Assembly: GCA_963735955.1 (NCBI GenBank)
Contig: CAVTND010000010.1
Coordinates: 62,001 to 126,000 of the forward strand
DNA from: CAVTND01 sp963735955
GTDB lineage: Bacteria; Pseudomonadota; Gammaproteobacteria; Burkholderiales; Burkholderiaceae_F
Direction: 5' to 3'
Length of the DNA: 64,000 nt
In this document: piece after piece, positions 20,108 through 29,797 of the stretch
Numbering within the stretch: position 1 is the stretch's first letter
Layout: every line of letters starts with the position of its first letter
Notes under the pieces: generated by a model
The model's database searches: none
What the model was told of the DNA's origin: nothing
What the model saw: only the letters and a program-made list of their open reading frames with translations
Translations under genes and position numbers: made by a program

Positions 20108-21470
20108 CTACCGCTCCCGCCCCGCCTGCACCACCGTCGCCGTCACCGGACTCAGCAGGTACTCCATCACGGTCCGTTCGCCTTGCCGGATCTCCGCCAC
20201 CACTTGCATTCCCGGATTCAGCACGAATGGCTGGCCTCGCACGGTCAGTTGCTGGCTGTTGAGCGACACCAGTGCCTTGAACCCGAGATCGGCCGGTGCC
20301 GGTGACTTCGCATCCTGGGTTGTCGCTGCCGACACGTCGGCCGCGATCGTCTTGACCGTGCCTTCGAGCATTCCGTACTTCTGGAACGGGTAGGCGGCGA
20401 GCTTCAGCTTGACCGCTTGGCCGGGTTCGACGAAGCCGATGTCGTCGTGGCGGATGCGCACCTCGGCGATCAGCGGTTCGTCCTTCGGCACGATGGTCAG
20501 CAGCACGGTGCCAGGCGCGACCACGGCGCCGATGGTGGTGGTGGCGAGGTCCTTGACGATGCCGGCCTGTGGCGCCTTCAGTTCGAGCATCGACTCGCGA
20601 TAGCCTAGCTTGGTGGCTTCCTGCTCGAGCTTCGCCAGTTGCGCCGCGGTCTCGACGCGCTCGTTCTGCAACTGACTGCGGTACTGGCTGGTCAGGTTGG
20701 CGATCTTCTTGTCCTGCGCGGCCATCTGCGCGTTGAGCCCGGCCACCGTCGCCTCCTGGCTCTTCAGGTCCTGCCGCAGGTTGATCGCTTCGCGCCGCTT
20801 GTCCTGCACCGCCGAGCGGGCTGAAGAAGCCTTCCTTGACGAGCTTGTCGTAGGCATCGGCCTGCTGCTGCACGATCGGTGCGGTGGCTTGAGCTTGTTC
20901 AGCGTTTCGTTGGCCGCGCGCAGGTCGGCGGCAATGCGATCGCGCTGCGCGGTTTCCTGCGCGAGCGCAGTCGAGGTAGGCCTGCCGGCGTGCGGCGCCC
21001 TGCGCCTGCACCTGCGCGAAGAGGCCGAGGTCTTCGCCCTTGCCCAGCAGAAGCGCTTGACCGGCCAGTTCGGCATCGATGCGGCGCAGCGCCAGGCGCC
21101 GCAGGCCGATGTCGCCGGCGATGCTCTTGCTGTCGGCGCCGGCCAGCGTGGGATCGAGGCGCAGCAAGCACCTGGCCGGCGGCGACCGCATCGCCGTCGC
21201 GCACCAGGATCTCGCGCACGATGCCGCTTTCGGCGGGCTGCACGATCTTGGAGTAGGTCGCGGGCACCAGGCGGCCTTCGGCGACGGCGACGATGTCGAG
21301 CTTGGCGACCAGTGACCAGACCAGAGCGAAGGCGAACAGCGCACAGACGGTCCACAGCACGATGCGCGGCGCCTTCGCGGGCGGCAGGCGCTCGATGTAG
21401 GTCGAGCGCGTTGCCCAGTCGGGTGATGACTGGCGCCTTCGGCTGCGGCGCTGTGGCTTCAGTCTTGCAT
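20108..21470 (-). CDS. HlyD-family membrane fusion protein of the type I secretion system
   Basis: The periplasmic adaptor links the inner-membrane ABC exporter to a TolC-type outer-membrane channel. Pieces in successive frames read: VITRLGN and YIERLPPAKAPRIV near the N-terminus; a transmembrane segment LWTVCALFAFALVWSLVA; the lipoyl half GRLVPATYSKIVQPAESGIV; a long helical hairpin (VQDKRREAINLRQDLKSQE); the returning lipoyl half LKAPQAGIVKDLATTT; and a beta-barrel region ending PVTATVVQAGRER. Frame changes occur near 20815, 20880, 20975, 21165 and 21410-21455. ATG 21470 is the most plausible start, but damage at the junction with the ABC gene makes it uncertain. No outer-membrane TolC homologue is encoded nearby. 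Confidence 0.88.
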
Positions 21471-21479
21471 CGCGCGGGA

Positions 21480-23674
21480 ACGCCTGTCGTCGTTGGCTTG
21501 GCCCGGCGAGCACGGCGGTCAGCACCTCCGGCGTTGGCCCCGAGCCGCACGATCTGATCGACCTTCAGGCTGCGCGGCAGTGCATGCGTGATGAACAGGA
21601 TCGTCACCTTGCCGTGCAGCGAGTTGACGGTCCTGATGAACTCTTCGCTGGTCGCTGCGTCGAGGCTGGCGATGGCCTCGTCGAAGATCAGGATCCGCGG
21701 GCGCTTGAGCAGTGCACGCGCGATCGCGAGCCGCTGCTTCTGCCCGCCGGAAAGTCCCGGTGCCGCGTTCGCCGAGTTCGGTGTCGTAGCCCTTCGGCAG
21801 GCGCTCGATCACCTCGTGAATCTGCGCCACCTTGCAGGCGGCGACGAGTTCCTCGAAGTCGGCGCCGGGCGCGGCGAGCAACAGGTTGTCGCGCACGCTG
21901 CCGGAGAAGAGCAGGGTCTCCTGCGGCACCACGCCGAAGTAGCTGCGCAGCTCGTTGGCGGACAGATGCCGAGCGTCGATGCCGTCGAGCTTGATGGCGC
22001 CGCGCGTTGGCAGGTAAAAGCCCTGCAGCAGCTTGGCCAGCGTGCTCTTGCCGCAGCCGGACGGCCCCATCAATCGCGGTGACGGTGCCGGGCGCAAGGC
22101 GGAAGGCTCAGGCTTTCGTAGAGCAGCGGCCGCTCTTCGGCGTAGCGGAAGGCGAGCTGCTCGATGCGAACATCGCCGCGCTGTGCAGCGAGCTCGCGCC
22201 GCGGCTGCTCGGTGTACGGCTCGACCGGCGCATTCATCAGGTCGCCGAGCCGCTCGACCGACAGCCGCGCCTGCTGGAACTGCTGCCACAAGCCCGACCA
22301 GCCGCAGCATCGGCTGCGACACACGCTGCGCGAACATCTGGAACGCGACCAGCATGCCGATCGTGAAGGCGCCACTCGTGGTCATGTCGGTGGTCATCAC
22401 GATCCAGGCGCCGAGCGCGAGGATCAGCAGCGTCATCGACTGTTCGAGCGCGCTGGCGATCGTGTTGTAGGTGTTGGCGAGCTGCCGGGTGCGCAGGCCC
22501 GGACTCGAGGTAGGCCGCGAGCAGTGCCGCGTACTTGTCGTTGAGCTGCGGCTCGAGCTGCAGCGACTTGACGGTTTCCATGCCGGCGACGTACTCGGTG
22601 ACGAAGGCCTGATGCCGCGCGCCGCGCAGGAACTGTTCGTTGAGCCGCCGCTGGAAGATCGGCGCGACCAGCAAGCTCAGTCCGACGATGACGGTCAGGA
22701 TCGCCAGCACGACCAGCGTCAGCGTCACCGAGTACCAGAACATGATCGCGACGAAGATCAGCAGGAACGGCAGATCGAGGATCAGCGTGACTGCGGCCGA
22801 GGCGAGGAACTCGCGGATCGTCTCGACACCGTGCAGGCGTGCCGCGATGACGCCGGTCGGCCGATGCGCGAAGTAGGGCATCGGCAGCCGCAGCAGGTGG
22901 TTCCAGACAGGGCCGCCCAGCACGGCGTCGACCCGGTTGCCGGTGAACAGAATCAGGTACTGCCGCACCCAGGCGAGCGCAGCCGAGAACAGCGTGAAGA
23001 CTCCCATCGCCACCGCCAGCGTGATCAGGGTGGACTGCGTGCGATGCACGACCACCTTGTCGATGATCGCCTGCGTGAACAGCGGCAGCGCCAGCGCCAG
23101 CAGCTGGATCACCAGCGAAGCGATCAGCACCTCGCGCCAGATCGCCTTTGTGTTTGAGCAGCTCGGGGACGAACCAGCGGAAACCGAAGCGTTGCTCGTG
23201 CGCGGTCGCTGCGATCGCGTCCGGATCGGCGACCGCAGGTGCGGCGTCGGCAACTGCAATGGCGGACCCCGTGTACCGCGACGCGAACTCCGCCAATGGA
23301 ATCTGCCGCGGAGGATGTTCGCGTTCGGCGAGCAGTACGCTCGACTCATTGGCCGCCAACATCAGACCAATTCGGGGCTCGGCATTCAGTGTCTGTGGAT
23401 CACTCAGATAGATGGCAAGCGGGAAGGGCTGCTCGCGCAATGCGCCCGCTGGGACCTTTCTGAGCGCGGCGTTGAAGCCGGCCGCGAGCAGCAATTCGAG
23501 CAATGCTCCGCTGGGCTCGGCGGCTTGAAGGCGTGCGCGGCGGACCGTCGCCGGGGCGGGGATAGTGCGAGCGAACAGCGCGCACAACGCCGGCACGATC
23601 CACAGTGCCTCGTCGTGCGCGATGTCCTGCGGCAAGGGCGACGCTACGCCTGGCGCCTCGGACTCGCCTGACAC
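21480..23674 (-). CDS. type I secretion ABC transporter (LapB/HlyB-like, degenerate C39-type N-terminal domain)
   Basis: This inner-membrane exporter is the first gene of the operon. GTG 23674 has a GGAGG site at ideal spacing. The first ~150 residues form a peptidase-C39-like domain without an evident catalytic cysteine, as in LapB-type exporters that bind rather than cleave RTX substrates. Six-helix membrane-domain segments follow (VLIASLVIQLLALALPLFTQ, YLILFTGNRVDAVLGG), then the ATPase with Walker A GPSGCGKSTLAKLLQGFY, Q-loop VVPQETLLFSG and signature LSGGQKQRLAIARALL, which is readable only after a frame correction near 21760. Other indels lie near 22075-22110, 22290, 22500 and 23155. 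The exact C-terminus is obscured by frameshifts; the last clear residues are KVDQIVRLG near 21540. Confidence 0.9.
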
Positions 23675-23919
23675 AGATCCTCCGAACCCCGCGCATTCGC
23701 ATGTGCTTCTTCGCGCGGTGGGTCCAGCAAGCTAGCGCGCCCGTTCGTCCGCCGTCAAGATCCGTTCGTCCGGGATGGGGCGTGAATATTCACAGTGTGT
23801 TCCCGAGGAGTCCTTGGAGTCAGTCCAAAGACGTGCGCTGTAGAGATTGCGGCGGCGCAGCGTCACCGCGCGCCGCGTCGGATCTACTAGTGAGTCACTA
23901 CGCCAGGTCTTCAGTTCCG

Positions 23920-25209
23920 CTATCTGACGACATCGTTGACGGTTCCATCTCGCCTGAAAAGCCGTACACCACCGACAATTGGAAGCACGGCGAACGTTTG
24001 GCTTGCGAGGATCTGACCTCTCACGGCTGGCCACTCGGTTCTTGCACCCTTCGTCCCGGCTTTGTCGAGCCAGAAACAGTCAGCTTTCCCCAGAGGGTTG
24101 TTTCTTTCTAGCTCCACACAGCCGATCGCCCACCCGTTGGAGAATGGCGTTCCGTAAATGAGGCTCTCGTTTGTGAGGGGGTGACCGTCTTCATTGAAGT
24201 AGTTGCACCAATGCACGATTCCGGGGCGTGCCTTCCATTCGTCCTCCGTCGTACGCCGACAGGAAAATACCCGGCCCTCCGAAAACTTCGGCGCCAGGTG
24301 ACTCGGGTATGTGTGAGGAGGAATCACCGTCACGAAAGTCTTCGCTACGGAGCTGCCCTCAACGCGCAGGAAGCCTTCACCTTCTCTTGTCACTGGATTA
24401 TTGAAATCGAGCCGCTTGAAATACACGTAACCCGGACCGCCGTACTCGAGCTCTGCGAAACGCTCGGCGAGGGCTGGTGTGCGATCGGTCCTCTGCAAAG
24501 ACACGCAGCGCCGCCTATCGCACTCGTCGTTCTCAACCCCGAGCATTGATGACACCGGGTGCCAGTGGCCCGTCCGGCCGCGAGCGATGCGGTCACCTTC
24601 TGATATGAATTCGCACTCACCGGTCGGCATACAGCCCACGATCCCGGCGGTATCGGGACGTAAATAAATCACAGAGTACTTGTTGGGGGGTAAAGCCCAC
24701 TTGCCCTCCAACGTCGCCACACCTGCCTCACTAGGCGCCTTCCAGCAGACCAGTTCTTGCGTCGCCGTCTTCGGCCTGACGAAAATCAGATTCTGGTCGG
24801 CCAGGATCATTCCAGAGGGGATGAAACCGGAGTCACGCAAGGCCGTAAGCGCTTCGTTTCGCTCGTATCGTCCGGTTGCGTCGACGAAGCCAAACTCGTT
24901 CCCGGAATAAACCAGGAATTTGCCTCCGACCGGCACCGGATAAATCCATCTGAACACTGGCGCGACGAGGAGTTTTCCCTCCGAGTTCATTAAGCCTTGA
25001 ACGAAAGGGGGGCGCCCGCCTGCGTCGGTGCCTACGAAGGCGAGATCACCAACTACGCGGTAGACAGAAAATTGCGGTATGTCCCGGAGGGTCTTGATGT
25101 GCTGTTGCCGAGCAATCGCTTCGGCTAACGTCTCTTGGCCTGATGCGCCGGTCACCCCAAGCACGAGGCAAAGCAAGAACAGCGTCGCGCTCGATAGGAG
25201 TCTGGGCAT
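23920..25209 (-). CDS. secreted protein of unknown function, WG-repeat-like
   Basis: The product is about 429 residues and starts with a clear signal peptide (MPRLLSSATLFLLCLVLGVTGASG, cleavage probably after ASG). The mature part has short beta segments such as GLMNSEGKLLVAPVFRWIYP and FGFVDATGRYE, which resemble WG repeats, and several cysteines (CWKAPSEAG, GCMPTGECEF, NDECDRRRCVSLQ) that may form disulfides in the periplasm. I cannot assign a function. The gene lies 245 bp upstream of the secretion operon on the same strand and may be transcribed before it, but no feature ties it to secretion. Confidence 0.75.
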   Translation of the reverse strand: MPRLLSSATLFLLCLVLGVTGASGQETLAEAIARQQHIKTLRDIPQFSVYRVVGDLAFVGTDAGGRPPFVQGLMNSEGKLLVAPVFRWIYPVPVGGKFLVYSGNEFGFVDATGRYERNEALTALRDSGFIPSGMILADQNLIFVRPKTATQELVCWKAPSEAGVATLEGKWALPPNKYSVIYLRPDTAGIVGCMPTGECEFISEGDRIARGRTGHWHPVSSMLGVENDECDRRRCVSLQRTDRTPALAERFAELEYGGPGYVYFKRLDFNNPVTREGEGFLRVEGSSVAKTFVTVIPPHTYPSHLAPKFSEGRVFSCRRTTEDEWKARPGIVHWCNYFNEDGHPLTNESLIYGTPFSNGWAIGCVELERNNPLGKADCFWLDKAGTKGARTEWPAVRGQILASQTFAVLPIVGGVRLFRRDGTVNDVVR

Positions 25210-25427
25210 GCCGCGATAACAGTCGCTTTGTCGAAGATCAGTGCACGCTAGGCGATTGGTGCATCGTATGCAGGCCGGACGCTCGGATGAGGTAGCTCGA
25301 ACGACTGCTTAGACCCGAATTCTCTTAATCTGAGAATGACCGCTCCGCGTTTCCAGCATAGAACGCAGCAGCTGGGCTACGGAGCGGCAGCCAGCTCGCC
25401 ATGGCAAACCAGATCAGGCGCGTCGGC

Positions 25428-26207
25428 TCAGTCCTCCAGCTCTGACTTCGCCAGCTCGACATCGAGCCTTTCCATCGCGTCCAGTGGCTCGCATTCGGCG
25501 GCTTCGCTATAGAGTTCCTCCGCCTGCTTGAGCGCCTTCTTGCCTTCGAGCATGACCAGGCCGTTGGCGTATTCGACGCGGGCGATTGCGGAGTCCGGGT
25601 GGATCTTTAGCGCGGTCTGGTACATCTTCAGCGCCACATCCTTCTTCGCGCCGTAGGTCAGCCCGCCGATCATCGCGCCGACGGTATCGATGATTTCGGC
25701 GTGGTAGCTTCCGAGCGCGGTGTGCGCGTCGGCGTGCTTGGGCGCAAGCTTGATCGCCGCCTCGAGTGAGGCCTTCACTTTGCCGCCGATGCCCTGCGTC
25801 AGGGCTTTGACGATTGAGATGCCCTGCGCATAGCGGCCGAGGGCGTAGGCCTGCCAGTAGAAAGCATTGGCGTTCTTCGGCTGCGCAGCCTGCAACTGCG
25901 CCGCGCGCTTGGCTGCTTCGTCGAGCAGGGCGAGCTTGCGGTCTTCGTCCTCCTCCAGGTAGTTCGCGTAGATCGACTGCGCCTTGTTGGCGACGTTGGC
26001 CCCGTCCGCTCCCGCCTTCAGTCCGAGTTCGACCGCTTTCTGGAATTCTCCGGCGTGAAAGGCGATCCATGCATCGAGCACGGCTGCGCCCTTCGGGAAC
26101 GGTTCGGCGTCACCCTTGTGCAACCGGTCCCAGGATTTCTTCAGCGGAGCCGCGGTGTAGTTGTACGTCTTGTCCGCGTAGGGAAACTTCGCCCAGCCCT
26201 TGGCCAT
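25428..26207 (-). CDS. tetratricopeptide-repeat protein
   Basis: This 259-residue soluble protein is made of helix-turn-helix TPR units, e.g. AVLDAWIAFHAGEFQKAVELGLKA, NAFYWQAYALGRYAQG, HADAHTALGSYHAEI and KMYQTALKIHPDSAIARVEYANGL. There is no signal peptide (MAKGWAKFPYADKTYNYTAA). GGAGGAATC precedes ATG 26207. TPR domains mediate protein contacts; no partner is evident. It lies just downstream of the TetR regulator (33 bp) and may be cotranscribed with it. Confidence 0.85.
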   Translation of the reverse strand: MAKGWAKFPYADKTYNYTAAPLKKSWDRLHKGDAEPFPKGAAVLDAWIAFHAGEFQKAVELGLKAGADGANVANKAQSIYANYLEEDEDRKLALLDEAAKRAAQLQAAQPKNANAFYWQAYALGRYAQGISIVKALTQGIGGKVKASLEAAIKLAPKHADAHTALGSYHAEIIDTVGAMIGGLTYGAKKDVALKMYQTALKIHPDSAIARVEYANGLVMLEGKKALKQAEELYSEAAECEPLDAMERLDVELAKSELED

Positions 26208-26240
26208 GATTCCTCCCGTGTGTTCCGGTCGTGCTTCGCT

Positions 26241-26900
26241 TCAGGCGGCGAGGTATTCGCCGGCCAGTCGTTCGAACAACTGGCGCGATTCGCCGGTCAG
26301 GTAGGGCGCGAGCAGCGTCATCACTTGATAGCAGCCGCGCTGCATGGCGGCACCCATGACTTCAGGTTCGGCGAGGCGGCGCGGATCGAGCACGTACGAA
26401 TACGAGAGCCAGTAAGTGGCGACCAGCACCATGTTGGTGGCCAGGGCCTCGATCTCGCGTCGGCTTGCGTTCAACTCACCGGTCGCCTGCAGGCTTTCGC
26501 ACAGGGCGCTGGACACGGCCACGCTTCTCAGCAGCAGTTCCTTGAACTTGATCTCGAGGGTGCGGTTGTTCGCCAGCAGATTGTTGAGGTCGCGGTAAAA
26601 GAAGCGGTACTTCCAGATGAACTCGAACATCACATGCAGGAACAGCCATGCGTCCTCGACGTTGGCGCGGCGGTTGTTCGGCACCTGCAGCAAGGCATCG
26701 ATCTCCTTTTCGAACTGCTGGAACAGGCAGTTGATGATGTCGTCCTTGTTGCGGAAGTGGTAGTACAGGTTGCCAGGGGAAATCTTCATTTCCTCGGCAA
26801 TCACGGTCGTGTTGACGTTCGGCTCGCCGAAGTCGTTGAACAGCCGCAAGGAAAGTTCGAGGATGCGTTCACGCGTGCGCCGTGGTGGCTTGCGTTGCAT
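26241..26900 (-). CDS. TetR/AcrR-family transcriptional regulator
   Basis: This is a 219-residue DNA-binding repressor-type protein. The N-terminus TRERILELSLRLFNDFGEPNVNTTVIAEEMKISPG(...)LYYHFRNKDDI is the classic TetR helix-turn-helix. The helical C-terminal domain binds a ligand that cannot be predicted. It stands between the TPR gene and the phasin and acyl-CoA reductase genes, so control of lipid or storage-polymer genes is plausible but unproven. I saw no palindromic operator with confidence. Confidence 0.93.
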   Translation of the reverse strand: MQRKPPRRTRERILELSLRLFNDFGEPNVNTTVIAEEMKISPGNLYYHFRNKDDIINCLFQQFEKEIDALLQVPNNRRANVEDAWLFLHVMFEFIWKYRFFYRDLNNLLANNRTLEIKFKELLLRSVAVSSALCESLQATGELNASRREIEALATNMVLVATYWLSYSYVLDPRRLAEPEVMGAAMQRGCYQVMTLLAPYLTGESRQLFERLAGEYLAA

Positions 26901-27003
26901 CGAAAGGCTCTTGGGGTTTGCGGGGGGAGGGGGCTGGACAAGGATAACGCAGCCTGCGCGCGGTGACGACGCCAGTAGCCCGAACGACAGCCGCCGAAAT
27001 GAG

Positions 27004-27031
27004 AAAGGCCGCGGATGCCGCGGCCTTTTTT
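27004..27031. terminator. bidirectional terminator-like hairpin downstream of the phasin gene
   Basis: AAAGGCCGCGG-ATG-CCGCGGCCTTTTTT is an 8-bp perfect GC stem with a 3-base loop, flanked by A on one side and six or more T on the other. The stronger T-run is on the plus strand; on the minus strand, the phasin's direction, it is followed by TTTCTC only. Confidence 0.7.
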
Positions 27032-27048
27032 GCTGGGTGACGCTGGAA

Positions 27049-27528
27049 CTAGGCTGACTTGCGGGCCGAGGCGCGCTTGGCGGCCGGCTTGCGGCCGCCC
27101 ATCATGGCGACGCTGCGGCTCAGTTCTTCGACGCGCTTCGACAGCTTCGACACTTCCTTGCTGGTCGGCACGCCCAGGCGCGACAGCGCGCGCTCAACGC
27201 GGGCCTCGAACACGCCCTCAAGCTTGTCCCAGGTGCCGTTGGCCTGCTTCTGCAGCCCGGTGGCGACTTCGGTGACGCGTGAGGTGACTTCGTTGACCTT
27301 GGACGTGACTTCGTTCACCTTTTCGCCGGTCAGTTGGACGGTGCGCTGGTGAATCGAATTGCCTTCGCGCACGAGGTTCTTGAACATCTTCTGGCCTTCT
27401 TCCTGAGCTTTGGTGAATGCGCCCAGACCGGCCAGCCAGATCTCCTGCGCCGAACCCTTGATCGCATCGGCAAGCTGTTTGTCGTTGCCCGCCTTTTTCG
27501 CCACCGCCTTGAATTTCTTGACCATCAT
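27049..27528 (-). CDS. phasin-family (polyhydroxyalkanoate granule-associated) protein
   Basis: This 159-residue protein resembles PhaF/PhaI-type phasins. It has an N-terminal amphipathic helical part (IWLAGLGAFTKAQEEGQKMF), a long coiled-coil-prone section with repeated VNEVTSKVNEVTSRV, and a Lys/Ala/Arg-rich tail (GGRKPAAKRASARKSA) like the histone-like tails that bind DNA. Such proteins coat storage granules and help distribute them at division. Start MMVKKFKAVAKKAG at 27528 has an AAGGAA ribosome binding site; the longer upstream frame is not family-like. The terminator hairpin follows. Granule binding is inferred from family resemblance; no PHA synthase is in the window. Confidence 0.85.
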   Translation of the reverse strand: MMVKKFKAVAKKAGNDKQLADAIKGSAQEIWLAGLGAFTKAQEEGQKMFKNLVREGNSIHQRTVQLTGEKVNEVTSKVNEVTSRVTEVATGLQKQANGTWDKLEGVFEARVERALSRLGVPTSKEVSKLSKRVEELSRSVAMMGGRKPAAKRASARKSA

Positions 27529-27766
27529 GATTTCCTTCGTGCTTGCGTTATGGGAATGCCTGCGTCTCGAACGGACGAATTTTAGGAGCGTCCCCAGAGG
27601 GCAAACAACGCAATCCATAGAGTTGCGGCTCTAGGGCAGGGGCCTTGTACCTCGCCCTTGGATGCCGGAAAGAAACGCCGCAGACCGGTCGCCGGTGACA
27701 GTCTGCGAGATACACTCGCCGAAAAAATCGGCTCTAGCCGCCTCCCCAGCCCCCAGGAGACCCTTC

Positions 27767-29773
27767 ATGACCTACTTTGTAACCGGCGCCACCGGATTCA
27801 TTGGCAAACGTCTCGTCAAGAAACTGCTGGCGCGGCGCGGCACGACGGTCTACTTCCTCGTGCGCGAGGAAAGTCTGGGCAAGGTGCCGGCCCTGCTCGA
27901 CTACTGGGGCACGAGCGGGGAGAGAGCGGTCGCGATCAAGGGCGACCTGGCCAAACCGATGCTGGGGATATCGAAAGCCGACCAGAAGCTGCTGAACGGC
28001 AAGGTCAAGCACTTCTTCCACTTGGCCGCGATCTATGACTTGAGTGCCGACGCCGAGAGCCAGATCGTGGCCAATACCGAGGGCACTCGCAATGCTGTCG
28101 CGCTGGCCAACTCAGTCAAGGCGGGGATTTTCCAACATGTGTCCTCGATCGCGGCCGCCGGCATGTACGAGGGAGTGTTTCGCGAGGACATGTTCGACGA
28201 GGCCGAGGGCCTCGATCACCCGTACTTCTCGACCAAGCACGACTCCGAAGAGATCGCCCGCAAGGAAACCAAGATGCCGTGGCGCGTCTACCGCCCGGCC
28301 GCCGTGGTTGGCGACAGCAAGACCGGCGAGATGGACAAGATCGACGGCCCGTACTATTTCTTCAAGCTGATCCAGAAGATGCGCAAGCTGCTGCCGTCCT
28401 GGATGCCGGCGGTCGGCCTCGAGGGCGGCCGCATCAACATCGTGCCGGTGGACTTCGTGGTCGACGCGATCGATCACATTGCGCACAAGAAGGATCTCGA
28501 CCGGCGGGCGTTTCATATTGTCGATCCCGAACCGCACCGCATCGGCGACGTGCTCAACATCTTCGCCCGGGCCGCGCATGCGCCGCAGTTTTCTCTGCGC
28601 ATCAACGCAGCTCTGCTCGGTTTCATTCCGGCCAGCGTGAAGAAGGGGCTGATGTCGCTGACTCCGGTGCGTCGCATCCGCAATGCGATCTTCAAGGACC
28701 TCGGCCTGCCCGAGAACATGATGGACTTCGTCAATTACCCGACCCGCTTCGATGCGCGCGACGCAACCGCGGCGCTCAAGGGCAGCGGTATCGAATGCCC
28801 GCGGCTCGAGGACTACGCCAATCCGCTGTGGGATTACTGGGAGCGCAATCTCGATCCGGACCTGTTCATCGATCGCACGCTGAAGGGTCAGGTCAAGGGC
28901 AAGGTAGTGCTGGTCACGGGAGGTTCGTCTGGAATTGGCCTGGCGGCGGCGCACAAGCTGGCACAGGCGGGCGCGATCACGGTGATCGTCGGCCGTGAAC
29001 AGGAAAAGCTCGACGCGGCTAGAAAGGAAATTGAAAAGGGACTCGGCGACAACGCCAACAGCGGTCAGGTCGTCACGTTTTCAGCCGATCTGGCTAGCCT
29101 GGAAAGCTGCGACAAGATGGTCGCGTGGCTGGTCGAGAACTATGGCGGCGTCGATGTGCTGATCAACAATGCCGGTCGCTCGATCCGGCGCGGAATCGAG
29201 TCCAGCTACGACCGCTTCCACGACTTCGAGCGCACGATGCAGCTCAATTATTTCGGCTGCCTGCGCATCACGATGGGTCTGCTGCCGCACATGACTGCCA
29301 AGCACAAGGGCCACGTCGTCAATATTTCCTCGATCGGCGTGCTGACGAATGCGCCGCGCTTCTCGGCCTATGTAGCGTCCAAGGCTGCACTCGACGCCTG
29401 GACTCGCTGTGCAGCCTCTGAGTATCTCGATGTCGGCGTGACCTTCACCACCATCAACATGCCGCTGGTGCGTACGCCGATGATCGCACCGACTGGCATC
29501 TACCAGAACGTGCCGACGCTCTCGCCGGAGGAAGCTGGCGACATGATCGTGGAGGCGATCGTCTACAAGCCGGTGCGGATCGCCACGCGGCTCGGCGTGT
29601 TCCTCCAGGTTGTGCATGCGATCGCACCGCGCGTCGCCCAGATCTCGATGAACACGACTTTCCGCATGTTCTCGGATTCCGCTGCGGCGAAAGGTGCCAA
29701 GGCAGGAGAGAAACCGAAGGCATCCGCCGACCAGATCGCCTATGCGAACTTGATGCGGGGAATCCACTTCTAG
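27767..29773 (+). CDS. two-domain fatty acyl-CoA reductase (NAD-epimerase-like plus SDR)
   Basis: The 668-residue product closely resembles, from memory, the Marinobacter alcohol-forming fatty acyl-CoA reductase of about 660 residues (Maqu_2507 type), which reduces acyl-CoA to fatty alcohol. The N-terminal extended SDR domain has the nucleotide loop VTGATGFIG (residues 6-13 region), FFHLAAIYD and an active-site Tyr/Lys pair in YFSTKH. The C-terminal classical SDR domain has VTGGSSGIG (about residue 382), NNAGRS, ISSIG and the catalytic YVASK (about residue 534). The linker LEDYANPLWDYWERNLDPD is typical of this architecture. ATG 27767 follows CAGGAGA; the in-frame upstream ATG 27662 lacks support. 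Chain length and end product (alcohol or aldehyde) cannot be read from sequence. A wax-ester synthase would be the expected partner but is not in this window. Confidence 0.88.
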   Translation: MTYFVTGATGFIGKRLVKKLLARRGTTVYFLVREESLGKVPALLDYWGTSGERAVAIKGDLAKPMLGISKADQKLLNGKVKHFFHLAAIYDLSADAESQIVANTEGTRNAVALANSVKAGIFQHVSSIAAAGMYEGVFREDMFDEAEGLDHPYFSTKHDSEEIARKETKMPWRVYRPAAVVGDSKTGEMDKIDGPYYFFKLIQKMRKLLPSWMPAVGLEGGRINIVPVDFVVDAIDHIAHKKDLDRRAFHIVDPEPHRIGDVLNIFARAAHAPQFSLRINAALLGFIPASVKKGLMSLTPVRRIRNAIFKDLGLPENMMDFVNYPTRFDARDATAALKGSGIECPRLEDYANPLWDYWERNLDPDLFIDRTLKGQVKGKVVLVTGGSSGIGLAAAHKLAQAGAITVIVGREQEKLDAARKEIEKGLGDNANSGQVVTFSADLASLESCDKMVAWLVENYGGVDVLINNAGRSIRRGIESSYDRFHDFERTMQLNYFGCLRITMGLLPHMTAKHKGHVVNISSIGVLTNAPRFSAYVASKAALDAWTRCAASEYLDVGVTFTTINMPLVRTPMIAPTGIYQNVPTLSPEEAGDMIVEAIVYKPVRIATRLGVFLQVVHAIAPRVAQISMNTTFRMFSDSAAAKGAKAGEKPKASADQIAYANLMRGIHF

Positions 29774-29797
29774 CGGCGGCTGCGCGGCGAACGGCTT

